The translations under genes were made by a program, and so were the position numbers. 64,000 bases of DNA, taken from the NCBI GenBank assembly GCA_022578605.1, contig MU394096.1, forward strand, positions 248,001-312,000. Direction: 5' to 3'. Each line of letters opens with the position of its first letter. The first letter of the stretch is position 1. This document shows, piece after piece, positions 36,136 to 46,656 of this stretch. This stretch comes from Camillea tinctor. Lineage: Eukaryota > Ascomycota > Sordariomycetes > Xylariales > Xylariaceae. Under the pieces are notes generated by a model. That model did no database searches, was not told where the DNA came from, and was given only the letters and a program-made list of their open reading frames with translations.

Positions 36136-38433
36136 ATCGAGATGCAGAGGGAGATATGGTAGAAGATCAGCTGTGATATATAGAGGAGTAGATGAATAAA
36201 CAAATAGTCAATAGAATAAGAAAGATGGTGGATGGAGATGAGAGATCAGAGATGTGGTGTAAGTGTGTAAGTGTGTAAGTGTAAGGTTGTGATACGAAAG
36301 CTGTGTACTAAAGTCAATAAGTCAGTTAGGTTAGGTAAGTAGTACTACCTAAACTTAAAACCTAAAGTACGTACTACCTACTGGGTTAGACCTAAAAGAC
36401 AGGCTCGGAGAAAAAAAAAAAAGGAACGAGACTTGGTGGCAGATGGCAGAGATGGCAGCCAGCCGAGGAAATCGTGTGGGTAAGAAAGAGGAAGAGAGAG
36501 AGAGAGAGAGAGACAGAGTTCTTCTTGTATTACACTGGTTACCTAACACCAATGAATTTAAAGATACGTACCTCAGATAAAGGCAAAAAAAAGGTAAATG
36601 GTAAACAAGCAGGGCGTAGCAGCATAGAGGTACATATGTCAAATGTAGACAATGGATGCAGCCTTGATCGGGTTGAAGTTGCATCTTTAGGTTGCCTTAG
36701 AGGCAGGCAACCAGGCAGTTGGCAGGGAACAGCTCCAGGTCCCCACACTTTGCCACACGAGTCAGGAGCTTTGTCGACCTATCAGATCCTCCCAAATTCA
36801 AGAGCTCCCCCCCTCCCCCCTGTTAACTCGAATGTTTTAAGGTGCGCGGGGGGGTGTGTAGAATGAGGGGCAGGGAGATGGCTTGTCTCATTGCCCCCAC
36901 TTACATACATAAAGTTATACCCGGGCTATGTAAATACTATGTAAATACCATGTGAATACTATCCGTCTCAGTGCTGTCTAACCTCAACTAGGTTACATGT
37001 AATTGTATAAAGCAGAAGCCATCTACGAAGTAAATGAACATTCTAACCTAACCTACTCCAGTCCCCTCTTACACCAATCTCCCCGCCTTCTGAACTGAAT
37101 AAACTACACACTTTCGTCATTGTCGTTGGCGGACCGACCATCATCTGCACCTTGTCCGGACGAGCGCCTGGTCCAAGTGCCTTCATGCTAAAGCTACGCT
37201 CCAGTTTACCCCGCTGGTCCTGTGACGTCTAATGTATAATGTAGATCTCCTGCTGGTCAAGTAGTTCCAACTGACCTCATCTCTACCAACTCGAGTCCCT
37301 GACATTAGTTTAGGTCTCACCGCAGAAGTCAGTTTGGGCCTATATATCAATCGATAGGTACAATAGAAAGGGATATTATGCTAGAAGCATAGTCATTGTT
37401 AGGTTTAGATATCTAGGGGGGGGGGGGGGGGGGGTGGAGATGTGCCCATAGAAAGCACTGTCTCGAGAACTCGGAATGGTTGAAAAAAGAACTACATAAA
37501 AATGTTAGCCCGACTTTATAAGTTGTAATAGAATAATGGATTAACTTCAGCTTTCTTTAAAAAAATCAACTCTTTCAGATTCAAGAGAGATCTTGAAGTG
37601 GCTGTGGAGTTGAGGTGAGATATTACTGTTCTCTCGAGGTATGGCTATCTTTTATAATCACTTAACTCGACTATTTCACATAGGTATTCCCTCAAGCTAG
37701 GGTTAGTCAATATACCAACTGCCGGCTACTAGTGGCACATGCGTTATCTAGTACTGGTATAGTTCTTGACCTGCTTACTCGCCTGGCTGACATTGAAGCT
37801 TCTCTTCTCCTCTTCCACATACTTCCCCTTTCCGAACTAGAAAGAGTGGTGCGGCACAGTCACACTTATAAGAATATATACGATTGGATTTATCCAACCT
37901 GCGGCGCGGAGTCTCACTCGCACATCCTTTCCCATCATGCTGGCTAAACCCCTGATGTCATTCGGAACTAGGTAATATGGCTCAACCTAGGTATGCGATC
38001 CCCCTGGTTGCTGAGCCTCATGGAATAAGATAGTCTTATACTGGGTTTGCTTATTAATCACATGGAGGCGCTAATAATGCGGCGTGTAATCCTTTGAGGT
38101 CGTAGGGCTAATATGCAGTTCGACTTACAGATCCACCAAGTGGCGTGGAACTCACATATCTTCCTCGCTAGAAACAAAGATGACTATATCAAACAACAAG
38201 AGATGTTCTTGTATCTACCACTTGTGTATAGTCACCTCAATTAATATTTATTTCCGTTTTATATAATGTAATATTTACTTGCTATCAATAAATGCTAAGA
38301 GTGAAAAAGTGTCTATTATATCTGCATGCTATTGGATATTTCGGGAAGTGTTACTCCTTAGACTCCATGAGTGCTAAGTACCAGCCCCTAGTCCAGTTCG
38401 TATCAGTATGCCTCGGTAGGTTTTAACACTCTT
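36136..38433. other. Intergenic region with microsatellites and a 19-base G tract
   Basis: Upstream region of the leftward gene (GTGTAAGT repeats at about 36253-36285), a GA repeat at 36489-36512, and a pure G19 tract at 37416-37434. Short frames only; none supported. Confidence 0.5.
37416..37434 (+). repeat. Poly-G tract (19 G)
   Basis: Nineteen consecutive G. This is either a real hypervariable homopolymer or a place where assembly length is unreliable. Confidence 0.9.
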
Positions 38434-39009
38434 TTAGCTAAGATTATCACCGTAGTAATCGAGGAGCTCATGAAACCCGAGGTTTTCGGCTGCTGCCCGT
38501 CTTTGCTTCCACAGCTCAGGTGGTGGAGCTGGCGATTTATCAAACAAGAGTCGTAGGCCATAAGACGAAGTATAGCCATCAGTTACACTGAACCTCCCCT
38601 TTTCTAATCGAATAGTGTAATTCTTGGGTAAGAAAGCCTCATCCATGACATAGTCTTCATTTATCGGATCCCTGCCCGAATCTTGTCCAGCACGACGTTT
38701 GGTCAGTGTGAGTTGGACGTGTAGCTCAGCCGAGGAATTGTTCTCGCTATCCATAGCCCGATCAAGGGGTGTTGAGCCTTCTAGGAGCTTCCATTCGAAC
38801 ACGGAACCGATAAAAACGCACAGCTCACGGAAACAGAAGAACTTCGTGCTGGTAAGCTTCTAGTGTCACGAAACGGATCTAAGAGACAAGAGGCTTGAGA
38901 TAGAACTTACATCGCCTGTCCCGTCTTTCCGGAAACGTATGACGCATACAGAATCAGGTCCCTTCCTCCACATCTTGTCACAAAGCACAGATTTGACGGT
39001 GTCCTCCAT
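38434..39009 (-). CDS. Small protein of unknown function, 174 residues
   Basis: Two exons: 39009-38911 (33 codons) and 38859-38434 (142 codons including stop). The short 51-nt intron has GTAAGT and CTAG, and the join keeps the frame at GTGD then KLTS. No signal peptide or membrane helix is seen. The visible pattern suggests a beta-rich N-terminal half (SVCVIRFRKDGTG, FFCFREL, FEWKLLEG, AELHVQLTLTKRR) and a short helical C-terminus. No family recognised. The intact frame across a splice site argues that it is a real gene. Surrounding DNA is low in coding content. Confidence 0.65.
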
Positions 39010-40228
39010 GTTGGAAAGTAATGAGATATCGCGTAAAAGGCGGTGAGGGTTAAGACCGGTTTCTCAACGTCAAGAGTGTAAATAGAGATGAAGTGTATAG
39101 GTACAGTCTTTACAAGTAGCTCAGAGTTCTTATATGCTTTGCCAAGATTGCAAGTGACGTCAAATCAAATCTATCATGTTACTCCACAGCTTTGAGGTAG
39201 GTGCATGTTCTCCTAAATCGAGGTCCCGTTTTTGTTACGGCGCTCACAATGTAGATGGATATATATTATATGATATAAAGAAAGTTAGCCTTATATGTGG
39301 GACTGATAGGATTAGCTCTCAGTAGTAGTGCTAAAATCCTTTTCTCTGTCCTATGCGTATCATACCTTACTAGTCTAGATTGCCTCAAGACGACCCAATG
39401 ATAATCGTTTCCCTGTTTGCCCTAAGGATCATCCTATTTCTCCCCCTTCGACTCTATCTAAACGATCTTTAATATTTCCTGGAAACATGACCCTTTTGAC
39501 ACCATTTATATGACTGAGAAAAAAATATTAGACTATTATCCTTCTAGTAGGAAATATAAGTATATATGTGGATATGATCATTGGAATAGATTGACTGAAC
39601 TTGAATCCTTGCGAAATTAAGTCAGTCAGGCTGCGGCGCAATTTGCAGGAGTACCGCCCCCACGGTGAGGCTATTACAGACACTCTATATTAACTATCAA
39701 TAAACGATTCTTAGTGTGCGGCGTTAGAGGCACAGGGTCAGCCAAGTTGATGAATATGATAGTATAGAGTTTACATGTCCAGACTTAGAGAGAAAATTAG
39801 ATAACTGTGCCATATAGTTATAACTTGGCTAATATGGGATGACAGTCAAATACTGTATCAGCTCTATTACGGCAAAGCATTTCAAATGGGTATACGGACG
39901 TGATGACCACTTCCACCATGGAAGAAGATCATCTAGATTGTCATACTAGGTCAGGGAAGCGTCTTCCAAACCTATACCGCGACTATGCCCATTGTCATGA
40001 CAGTCTCACTGGAGTCATCATGTCATTCTACACGAAAGAATATTCATGGAACTCACCATGACGATGCTCCGAAGGCCAGAGAATTCGAAGTACAAAAGGG
40101 GTGATCCCGAACCCATTCTCGACGATGATAGATCACAAATCAGACCAACAACACTGAAGAACACACTGGATACAACCTCTTTCCTGACATTATTATCAGT
40201 ATAAACTACCCAATAGCTCCTAACAACC
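39010..40228. other. Intergenic region between divergent genes
   Basis: Shared upstream region of the 174-residue protein (minus) and the secreted acidic-tailed protein (plus). A TATAAA sequence at about 40200 lies too close to the ATG at 40229 to be placed with confidence. No other gene seen. Confidence 0.5.
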
Positions 40229-41082
40229 ATGCTGTTCAAGACTACTACTATCTCCAAGCTTTCCGCGCTGCTATTAGCCGCTTATGCTACAGCCTCTCCC
40301 TTCGCCATAGTCGAGCGTGGTAACCCAGAATGGATGGACATGGATGTTATCGGCTACAGAACTTGTGATAAGGTATTTCATCACCTATTTTCATATATAT
40401 CAAGGGGAAAGAAAGGTGTCAATGTGAATTTAAAGAAGAGCAATACCACAGATGGATAGCCCTATCAATATTGAGAGCTAACTGAGTTCTTGTACAGATC
40501 GAAGCCGACAACTACGAAAAAGAAGCCAAACCTGTTAAGCCAGACTTCCTCTACAACAAGAAGGATCAGACGGGTGATGGTATTTACACCAGCCCTGCGC
40601 CAGGAGAGTGGCGTTCCGATCTATACGCGAATCCTCGGTGCGTACCCCATAATAACCCCTCCCCTTAACCCCCTTTCCACCGGTCCACTAACCTGTCTAA
40701 CCCCCACCACAGGTACTGCATCATCCTGGCCCATCCCGACGCGTTCAAGAATCATCCTAAGATCTGGATTCCAGAATCGCAGTGGGACAAGCCGGAGGAG
40801 TACATCGCCAACTATGTCAATACGCAGGGGCTGGACGGTAACACGGCGCTGCGTCTGTCCAAGATCGGCACGAAGAGCCCGGATGGCAAAGACAAGTTCC
40901 AGATGATGATCCCGCGCTGGCTAGCGTCCTCGGAGCACGACACCATCGGTCTCTACGCCGAGTGCTGGGAGTCCATCGACCAGCTCCCCACGAAGGACAA
41001 GATCAAGTACAAGAAGTGGGACAATATCAAGGGCGACAACCAGCAGGACTCGGACTCGGACTCGGACTCGAACGATGACTAG
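40229..41082 (+). CDS. Secreted protein with acidic Asp-Ser tail, function unknown
   Basis: Three exons: 40229-40372, 40498-40637 and 40713-41082. They sum to 654 nt, giving 217 residues. Signal peptide at residues 1-22 (SALLLAAYATAS). A likely Kex2-type site is absent, but ERG follows the signal region. The body is rich in Trp, Tyr and Lys (WIPESQWDKPEEY, LYAECWESID) and has three Cys. The C-terminus is an Asp-Ser repeat (QDSDSDSDSDSNDD) encoded by a GGACTC hexamer repeat at about 41046-41069. No family recognised; a candidate secreted effector or cell-wall-associated protein. Intron 1 (126 nt) contains in-frame stops, so splicing is required. Confidence 0.72.
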
Positions 41083-42374
41083 ATGGGTGTGCGCTGCAGG
41101 TGTGGGAGGAGAAGATACCTCTCTATGAAGGGTTCTTTCTCTCTCTTTTCATTTTAGTTACCAGCCCTTTCTTGGCCTTGTGATCATTTTATAACTGTAC
41201 ACGATATCGGGCAGGACCTGACTGAGTTTCCAAAGGCGTTTCAGGAATTTTCCATAATAGGGGAGGAAGAACTATCTATTAGTTCAACTTAGCCTAGTCA
41301 TTTTTATAGGGAGAAGGTGCTATGTCTGGTCACATTGTATCATTAGCATTCATGGGGATTTAACCAAGAAAATAGAATACATTTTGATTTCTTTTACAAG
41401 GGAGCTTTCGTATATGTGCAAAACTACTTATATCGACCCAGATACTATTTAGCAACACCCTAAGTAGACCTGCCAGCTTTGAAGTGAGAATGTAAGCAGA
41501 GTGGAAATTGGTATATAAACTAGAAATTCTCCAAAGATATTGCACGGTGTTTCAATTAAAGACCCTTGAGATGTGCTTTGTACTTGACATGATGAATAAC
41601 TTGCATGAATACCAATGACTAGGTGGCCATGCATGATAGCCAAAAGCAATGATTGGCTCAAAGCTACTAGTCCTGAGAATCAAAGTGATTTAAGTTGACT
41701 TCGCCATGTAAGTGGATGAATGTTTATAAGTCTGGTTCATTTGACAGTGCAGTTGATGTTCAACCTTACCATGCAACAAACCATAACTTATTCATTATCA
41801 TACATACCTGAGTTATATCAATACTAATTAATTCATATAACTTGTTCGCGTCGGGCGGACCCGGTCATTTTTCATAGGTAGGAAAGAAGCCGTATGATGT
41901 AATATTCTGTAGTAGCCATCCCATAACTATTACACGGTTCCTCTTCTAATATTATTCTTACCCCGCAAATTCCGGCACAGCAACTCCAGACTCCTCCATC
42001 TCTCTAACCTTTTTTCTTGCCACTATTTTAGCAAAAAATGCTCACAGGTTCCCGATTCTTCTTTAGGAACATTACTCCAAACTGAAACCAAAACCACGTG
42101 GTCTGCTCCAGTCCTTTCTTTTCTTTTGCTCTCCCTCTCCCTCTCCCTCTTTTTCTTCTCGGATTACAAATGAGAGTGAGGAAAGGTCGAAACATGGAAT
42201 ACGTCGTTGGGTTTGGACACGATCCTCAGTACTACTAGTCAGCCACCCAACAAAAGGGAAATTAGACAAACGCCGAGGGGAAGAAAAGGGAAGAAAACGG
42301 TGATACTACGACTAGGTATACCTTATTTAAGGTATTGTCCCTTGTTATCGTGGTTTTATTTCCGAGCCAGCCGA
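41083..42374. other. Intergenic region, no supported gene
   Basis: 3' flank of the secreted protein and upstream region of the next gene. A CTCCCT hexamer run lies at about 42128-42149. Only short frames. Confidence 0.5.
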
Positions 42375-43365
42375 ATGGCCCACTTCCCGCAGAGTGGCGA
42401 ATTCCCTCCCCCCTATCAGATCGCGGGCAGTGCGCGGGAGGAGCCCGACGACGAGCAGCTGCTCCGTCCCGTGATCCTTGTCCTCGCCGCGAACCTCGTC
42501 TACGCTCAGGCCCCCGGGGGGCCTCCGCTCTACGAGTTGTCCCGGGGCGTCGCCGAATCTCCTGATAGCGGGTCCCCAATATCGCTCAAGCGGCTGACCC
42601 ACAGCGTGCGCACCACCGCCAGGGGCCAGCCGCGCGTAACCCAGCGCAGCAGAGTCCTGTTCGAGCTCAAGCACCTGGGCCCCGTCCTCTCCAAGGGCTT
42701 CCCCTACTGCCTGGACGCGGCGTCGCGCGCTGCCATCGGGAACCTCGCGCTCAAGGCGTTCTCGTTCCCCCGCCGCGGCTTCAAGATCGTGAGGACGGAG
42801 CCGGTCGCGGGTGACGGCTTACCGAAGGGCTACAGGGCCAGGAGGAGGTCCTTGAGGGAAGCCGAGGTGATATTCGAGGTTGCGCGGAAGGAAAGACATT
42901 ACGAGTGGGCTGATGCCGACGGGAAGCGCGTCGCTGCCGAAGACGAGACCGATGACCAGCACAGATTGATAGTGACGGCCTCCTTGACGAGGAAGACCAT
43001 GGATGCGCTGGTGGCGAGCTGGTGCCTGCGCATATGGTGCGATAATCTCGAATCCAATCACGAGGCGAGGGGCTGGAAAGACCGTAAGCTTTTCATTCCA
43101 TTTATCTCTCATGTTATGCTCGTAGCGGAACTGGTCAGAATCCCATGTTAATTCAGGAGCAGTGACGGCGAATGTGCGCAAGGCGCGCGAGGTACTTCCA
43201 CGATTTTGGTGACCACACTACTAATAATTCGTCCGGGCACATTTATTACAGATACTTTTCTTGGGAAATAAGGCTGACGTTTATTGCATGATGCCTGGGC
43301 GAGGTAAAATTAACCCCTGGGAGATGGGAAATACCGCCTTCATGGAGACTGGCCGACCCGTGTAG
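42375..43365 (+). CDS. Protein of unknown function, 285 residues
   Basis: Three exons: 42375-43083, 43157-43191 and 43252-43365. They total 858 nt, giving 285 residues. Intron 1 has GTAAGC and CAG; intron 2 has GTACTT, a CTAAT branch-like site and ACAG. The start at 42375 is the first ATG that begins the GC-rich, low-stop region; an upstream extension of 56 codons stays open but looks like leader sequence. The protein is rich in Arg/Ala/Leu (LKHLGPVLSKGFPYCLDAASRAAIGNLALKAF is the most structured part). No signal peptide or membrane helix, no family recognised. The first exon is much more GC-rich than its surroundings. The third exon is the least certain part. Confidence 0.55.
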
Positions 43366-45024
43366 TAAGCTGTGTATGGTGGACGGTCGAGAAAATTATG
43401 ATTTTGACCTTTGAAATATGTAGATAGGTAACAACAGACTGGAATTGTGGTGCAACTATTAAAGAAGTTGCCAAATGAAAGCCTACCCTGAGCCAATTTT
43501 AGCGTATGTAAAATATATCATCTCTCTCAAGACACTCAGTCCTTGTTAGTGTTTCAGTTTCTCTTCTAAGTCAACACTGACTTACCCCTCGAGAGATTCC
43601 ATAAAAGGGGAGGGGAAAGGGGGGTTGTATTCTAAGACCTCCTGACATTGATTCACGTGAATAAAACTCGTCACATTTAATAACCCTGCTAAGGATGATG
43701 CTGGCTATAGTCCTGACCAGGAAACGGTCACAAGAAAACAAACCTGTGTCCAATCCTACCACAGCTCAATTTATTTTTTCCTCTTCCACGATGTTTTGTT
43801 TCAAGGTATGGGTTGTGTAATTTACAACATTTTCTTGCTCTCCAACTGCTTACGTACCCCTCCTAAACTTATAATTCAGGGGTTTGCAGTGCACAGACGG
43901 GACAACTGGAGGTTAGTATCCACTGGCTTACATCGTGTGTCTAAGATCCCTCTGATCGATCCCTTCACAAGTACCGAGCCTAAGTATGCATACTTTTCAA
44001 TGTACATACTAAATAGATTTCCCAACTACTTGAAAGGGATGAAAAAAAGAGAAATAACTATGGTTTACGGTTACTGTCATAGATTATAACTAGATATTAG
44101 ATATTGGCTATTATAAAGTTATTTTAAGATATTGCAAAGTTAGTAGATAATGTAATAATGAGTTCAGCGTAAAGTATAACCTAGATTCAACAGAGAAAGC
44201 AGGCAGGTAGGATCATGGAGGAGACTTGTATATGATGAACATGGTTACTATCCGGGGGAAGAGGACCTAGCGCCAGGTTTGAGCTCTACCACCCCAGACG
44301 GTCCGGTCGATCATTACCGCACACTAACAAGTTACAACACCAACTCCTTTTTGTGTTTAAAAAAGAACTCCTAGCTGGGACATCTCAACAACTTCAAGGA
44401 ATGAGAAGACGATCGTTGGAAGAGGCTGATGCACTAACCCATCCATAAGCTTACCTTACTTACTTCGTATTAACCTGCACACTATAGAGAGCCAAGTTGG
44501 AACCAAGAACGCCATCCGCCCTATGCAGCAGCACGGGAACACACCCCGCAAACCCCAACCGCCCAATCTCGACGAGTCCTGCCCGAGAACCGATTTAGCT
44601 ATTCTTGTTGTCATCTGGTCTAATTAGCACGACATCATAGCTGGAACCCTTTGGACCAGCTATACTCCTGTATTCTGTATGTATGCTGCGCGATGGCTCT
44701 GAGGATGAGCACCACCCACTTAACAGCTAGGCCGCTAGCCGATGGGATCATTAACTTTTCAAACTACCTGCAGGAGATTATAGTCTTGACGCCCACTTAG
44801 CTGACATGCGTTTGGACGTCGCCCAGAAGCAGGTCCTTGGGGCCGGGCTTCTAGCCAGTTACTATAAATCTCCTCAAAAGGTCCTCTATGAGTGTGTCTA
44901 ACCTCCCTCCCTCTTCTCCCTTCCCTCTCCAACGGCTCGTTATGTCGAACAGGCCATAAAGGTCCGTGCAAGTCGTGCCATATAATAGCTATCTTAATAC
45001 TCCCGGGAATAGCCTCAACCCACC
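43366..45024. other. Intergenic region with TATA-like element before GH79-like gene
   Basis: No gene supported. A TATA-like ACTATAAATC at about 44862-44871 lies about 155 bases upstream of the GH79-like start and is a plausible core promoter. A 97-codon frame at 43796-44089 has no domain character and sits in AT-rich DNA. Confidence 0.45.
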
Positions 45025-46656
45025 ATGTCATTACGGATATCGGGATACGCTGCCGGCATCTACTGGGTGCTGGCAGGATATGGGCTAACGGCGACTATCC
45101 CCAGGGCCAACGACGCAGACACCGCCACCACCACAGTCCAGGTTGCTGCACAGGTGCCAACAGACGCATCTGATGTGATAGACCCCGACTTTCCCGGTCT
45201 TGCTTTCGAGCAAGCTTCGTTCGTGCGTTATGCGCAGAACGACGCCGGCGATATCAATGAATTCTCCACGAATCTCATGGAGGCTATCTACTCACGGACC
45301 AGAGGGAAGCCGATCATCCGGCTAGGGGGAACCTCGGCGGACTACGGCAAATATCTCCCAGGCCAAGAGGAACCGGCCCTCCCAGTGGCCGAGCAGGACA
45401 ACTACCAGGATGTTGGACACACGACGATTGGTCCGTCGTTCTGGCCAATCACCAAAAACTTCCCCAACGCCACTTATATGATACAGGTGCCGATGGCGAC
45501 GACAAATATCAGCGAGACCATCGCTTGGACGCAGTCTGCTGTGGATGCTATCGGCATAGACAACATTCACTCCATCCAGCCTGGAAATGAGGCGAACTTG
45601 TACACAGATACGTTTACCGGAGAGGGCGGGATCGCCTTGCACCCTCCGGAGTACCAAGGCACACTCTCAAACGAGTCCTATGTCGGCAACTGGACCAACT
45701 ACGTGGCCGCTATCAAGGCAGCTGTGAGCCTACCCGAAGGTCGTTTCTTCACGGCCTTCGACGTGTCGACGCACTTCGGAGCGAACGTGCAGGCGGAGAG
45801 TTACATCTTCGCGGTGGACCGGTGCTTCGATCTGGGGATCGACGACGGGAACGTGGTCAAGGAGGTCTCGCACCACTACTACCAGAACCAAGCCGGCACG
45901 GCCGCCGATCTCGGCAGCCAGCTCATGGCCATGAGCGTCACGCACACGCACCTCGACCAGTACAAGGTGCGCATCTCGTGGCTGCGCGCCAACAAGCCCG
46001 ACGTGCCCTTCATCCTCAACGAGGTCGGCAACTCGCTGCAGCGCCAGAACATCTACGAGTACCAGGCGCGGCTCGGCAGCGCCCTGTGGCAGGTCGACTT
46101 CTACCTCTACTCCATGGCCATGGGCGTGGCGCGCATCAACTGGCAGCAGATCATGCACTCGGGCTTCGACCTGTGGATGCCCGTCGCTAGCGCCGGCATG
46201 GCGCCCCAGGTCTTCGCCAACTACTACTCGCAGCCCTTCGTGGCGGACTTCATCGGGTCGTCGGGCAGCACGCGCGTCGCGATGCTCGATCTGGACTCTG
46301 CGGCTACCAATGTCGCCGCGTACGTAGCGTACGAGGGCGACGCGCCGAAGCGCATCGCGCTCGCGAACCTGAACTACTGGAACCGCACGTCGTCGGCTGA
46401 GGACCGCGGCAACGTCACCGTCGCTTTCGAGCTCCCGGACTCGGCGCCCGAGAGCGTCACGGTGCACCGCCTTAGCAGCCCGGACGGCGCTGGTGCCGAC
46501 GCGACTACCATCACGTACGCGGGCAGCCAGTGGACGTACGCGAGCGGCGGGACGGAGGTCAAGGGTGTGAGGGATGACTCGGAGGAGGTGACGGTTACGG
46601 ATGGCGTTGCCAGTGTAACGGTTTTGAGCAGCGAGGCACTGCTGATTACCTGGTAA
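45025..46656 (+). CDS. Secreted GH79-like glycosidase, intronless
   Basis: 543 residues in one exon with a good start context (ACCATGT). The signal-like N-terminus comprises residues 1-24. It shares the plan of GH79: N-terminal beta strands, the barrel with IIRLGGTSADY, a putative acid/base in PGNEANLY (Glu189), a nucleophile in FILNEVGNS (Glu333) and a C-terminal beta domain (MLDLDSAATNVAAYVAYEG). The distance Glu189 to Glu333 is 144 residues, versus 134 in the other GH79 gene of this window. The acid motif reads NEA rather than the NEP seen at 14501-16391. Activity on uronic-acid-decorated glycans is likely, but the substrate cannot be determined. The second half is strongly GC-rich, giving long open frames on the opposite strand that are shadows. 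Confidence 0.85.
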   Translation: MSLRISGYAAGIYWVLAGYGLTATIPRANDADTATTTVQVAAQVPTDASDVIDPDFPGLAFEQASFVRYAQNDAGDINEFSTNLMEAIYSRTRGKPIIRLGGTSADYGKYLPGQEEPALPVAEQDNYQDVGHTTIGPSFWPITKNFPNATYMIQVPMATTNISETIAWTQSAVDAIGIDNIHSIQPGNEANLYTDTFTGEGGIALHPPEYQGTLSNESYVGNWTNYVAAIKAAVSLPEGRFFTAFDVSTHFGANVQAESYIFAVDRCFDLGIDDGNVVKEVSHHYYQNQAGTAADLGSQLMAMSVTHTHLDQYKVRISWLRANKPDVPFILNEVGNSLQRQNIYEYQARLGSALWQVDFYLYSMAMGVARINWQQIMHSGFDLWMPVASAGMAPQVFANYYSQPFVADFIGSSGSTRVAMLDLDSAATNVAAYVAYEGDAPKRIALANLNYWNRTSSAEDRGNVTVAFELPDSAPESVTVHRLSSPDGAGADATTITYAGSQWTYASGGTEVKGVRDDSEEVTVTDGVASVTVLSSEALLITW

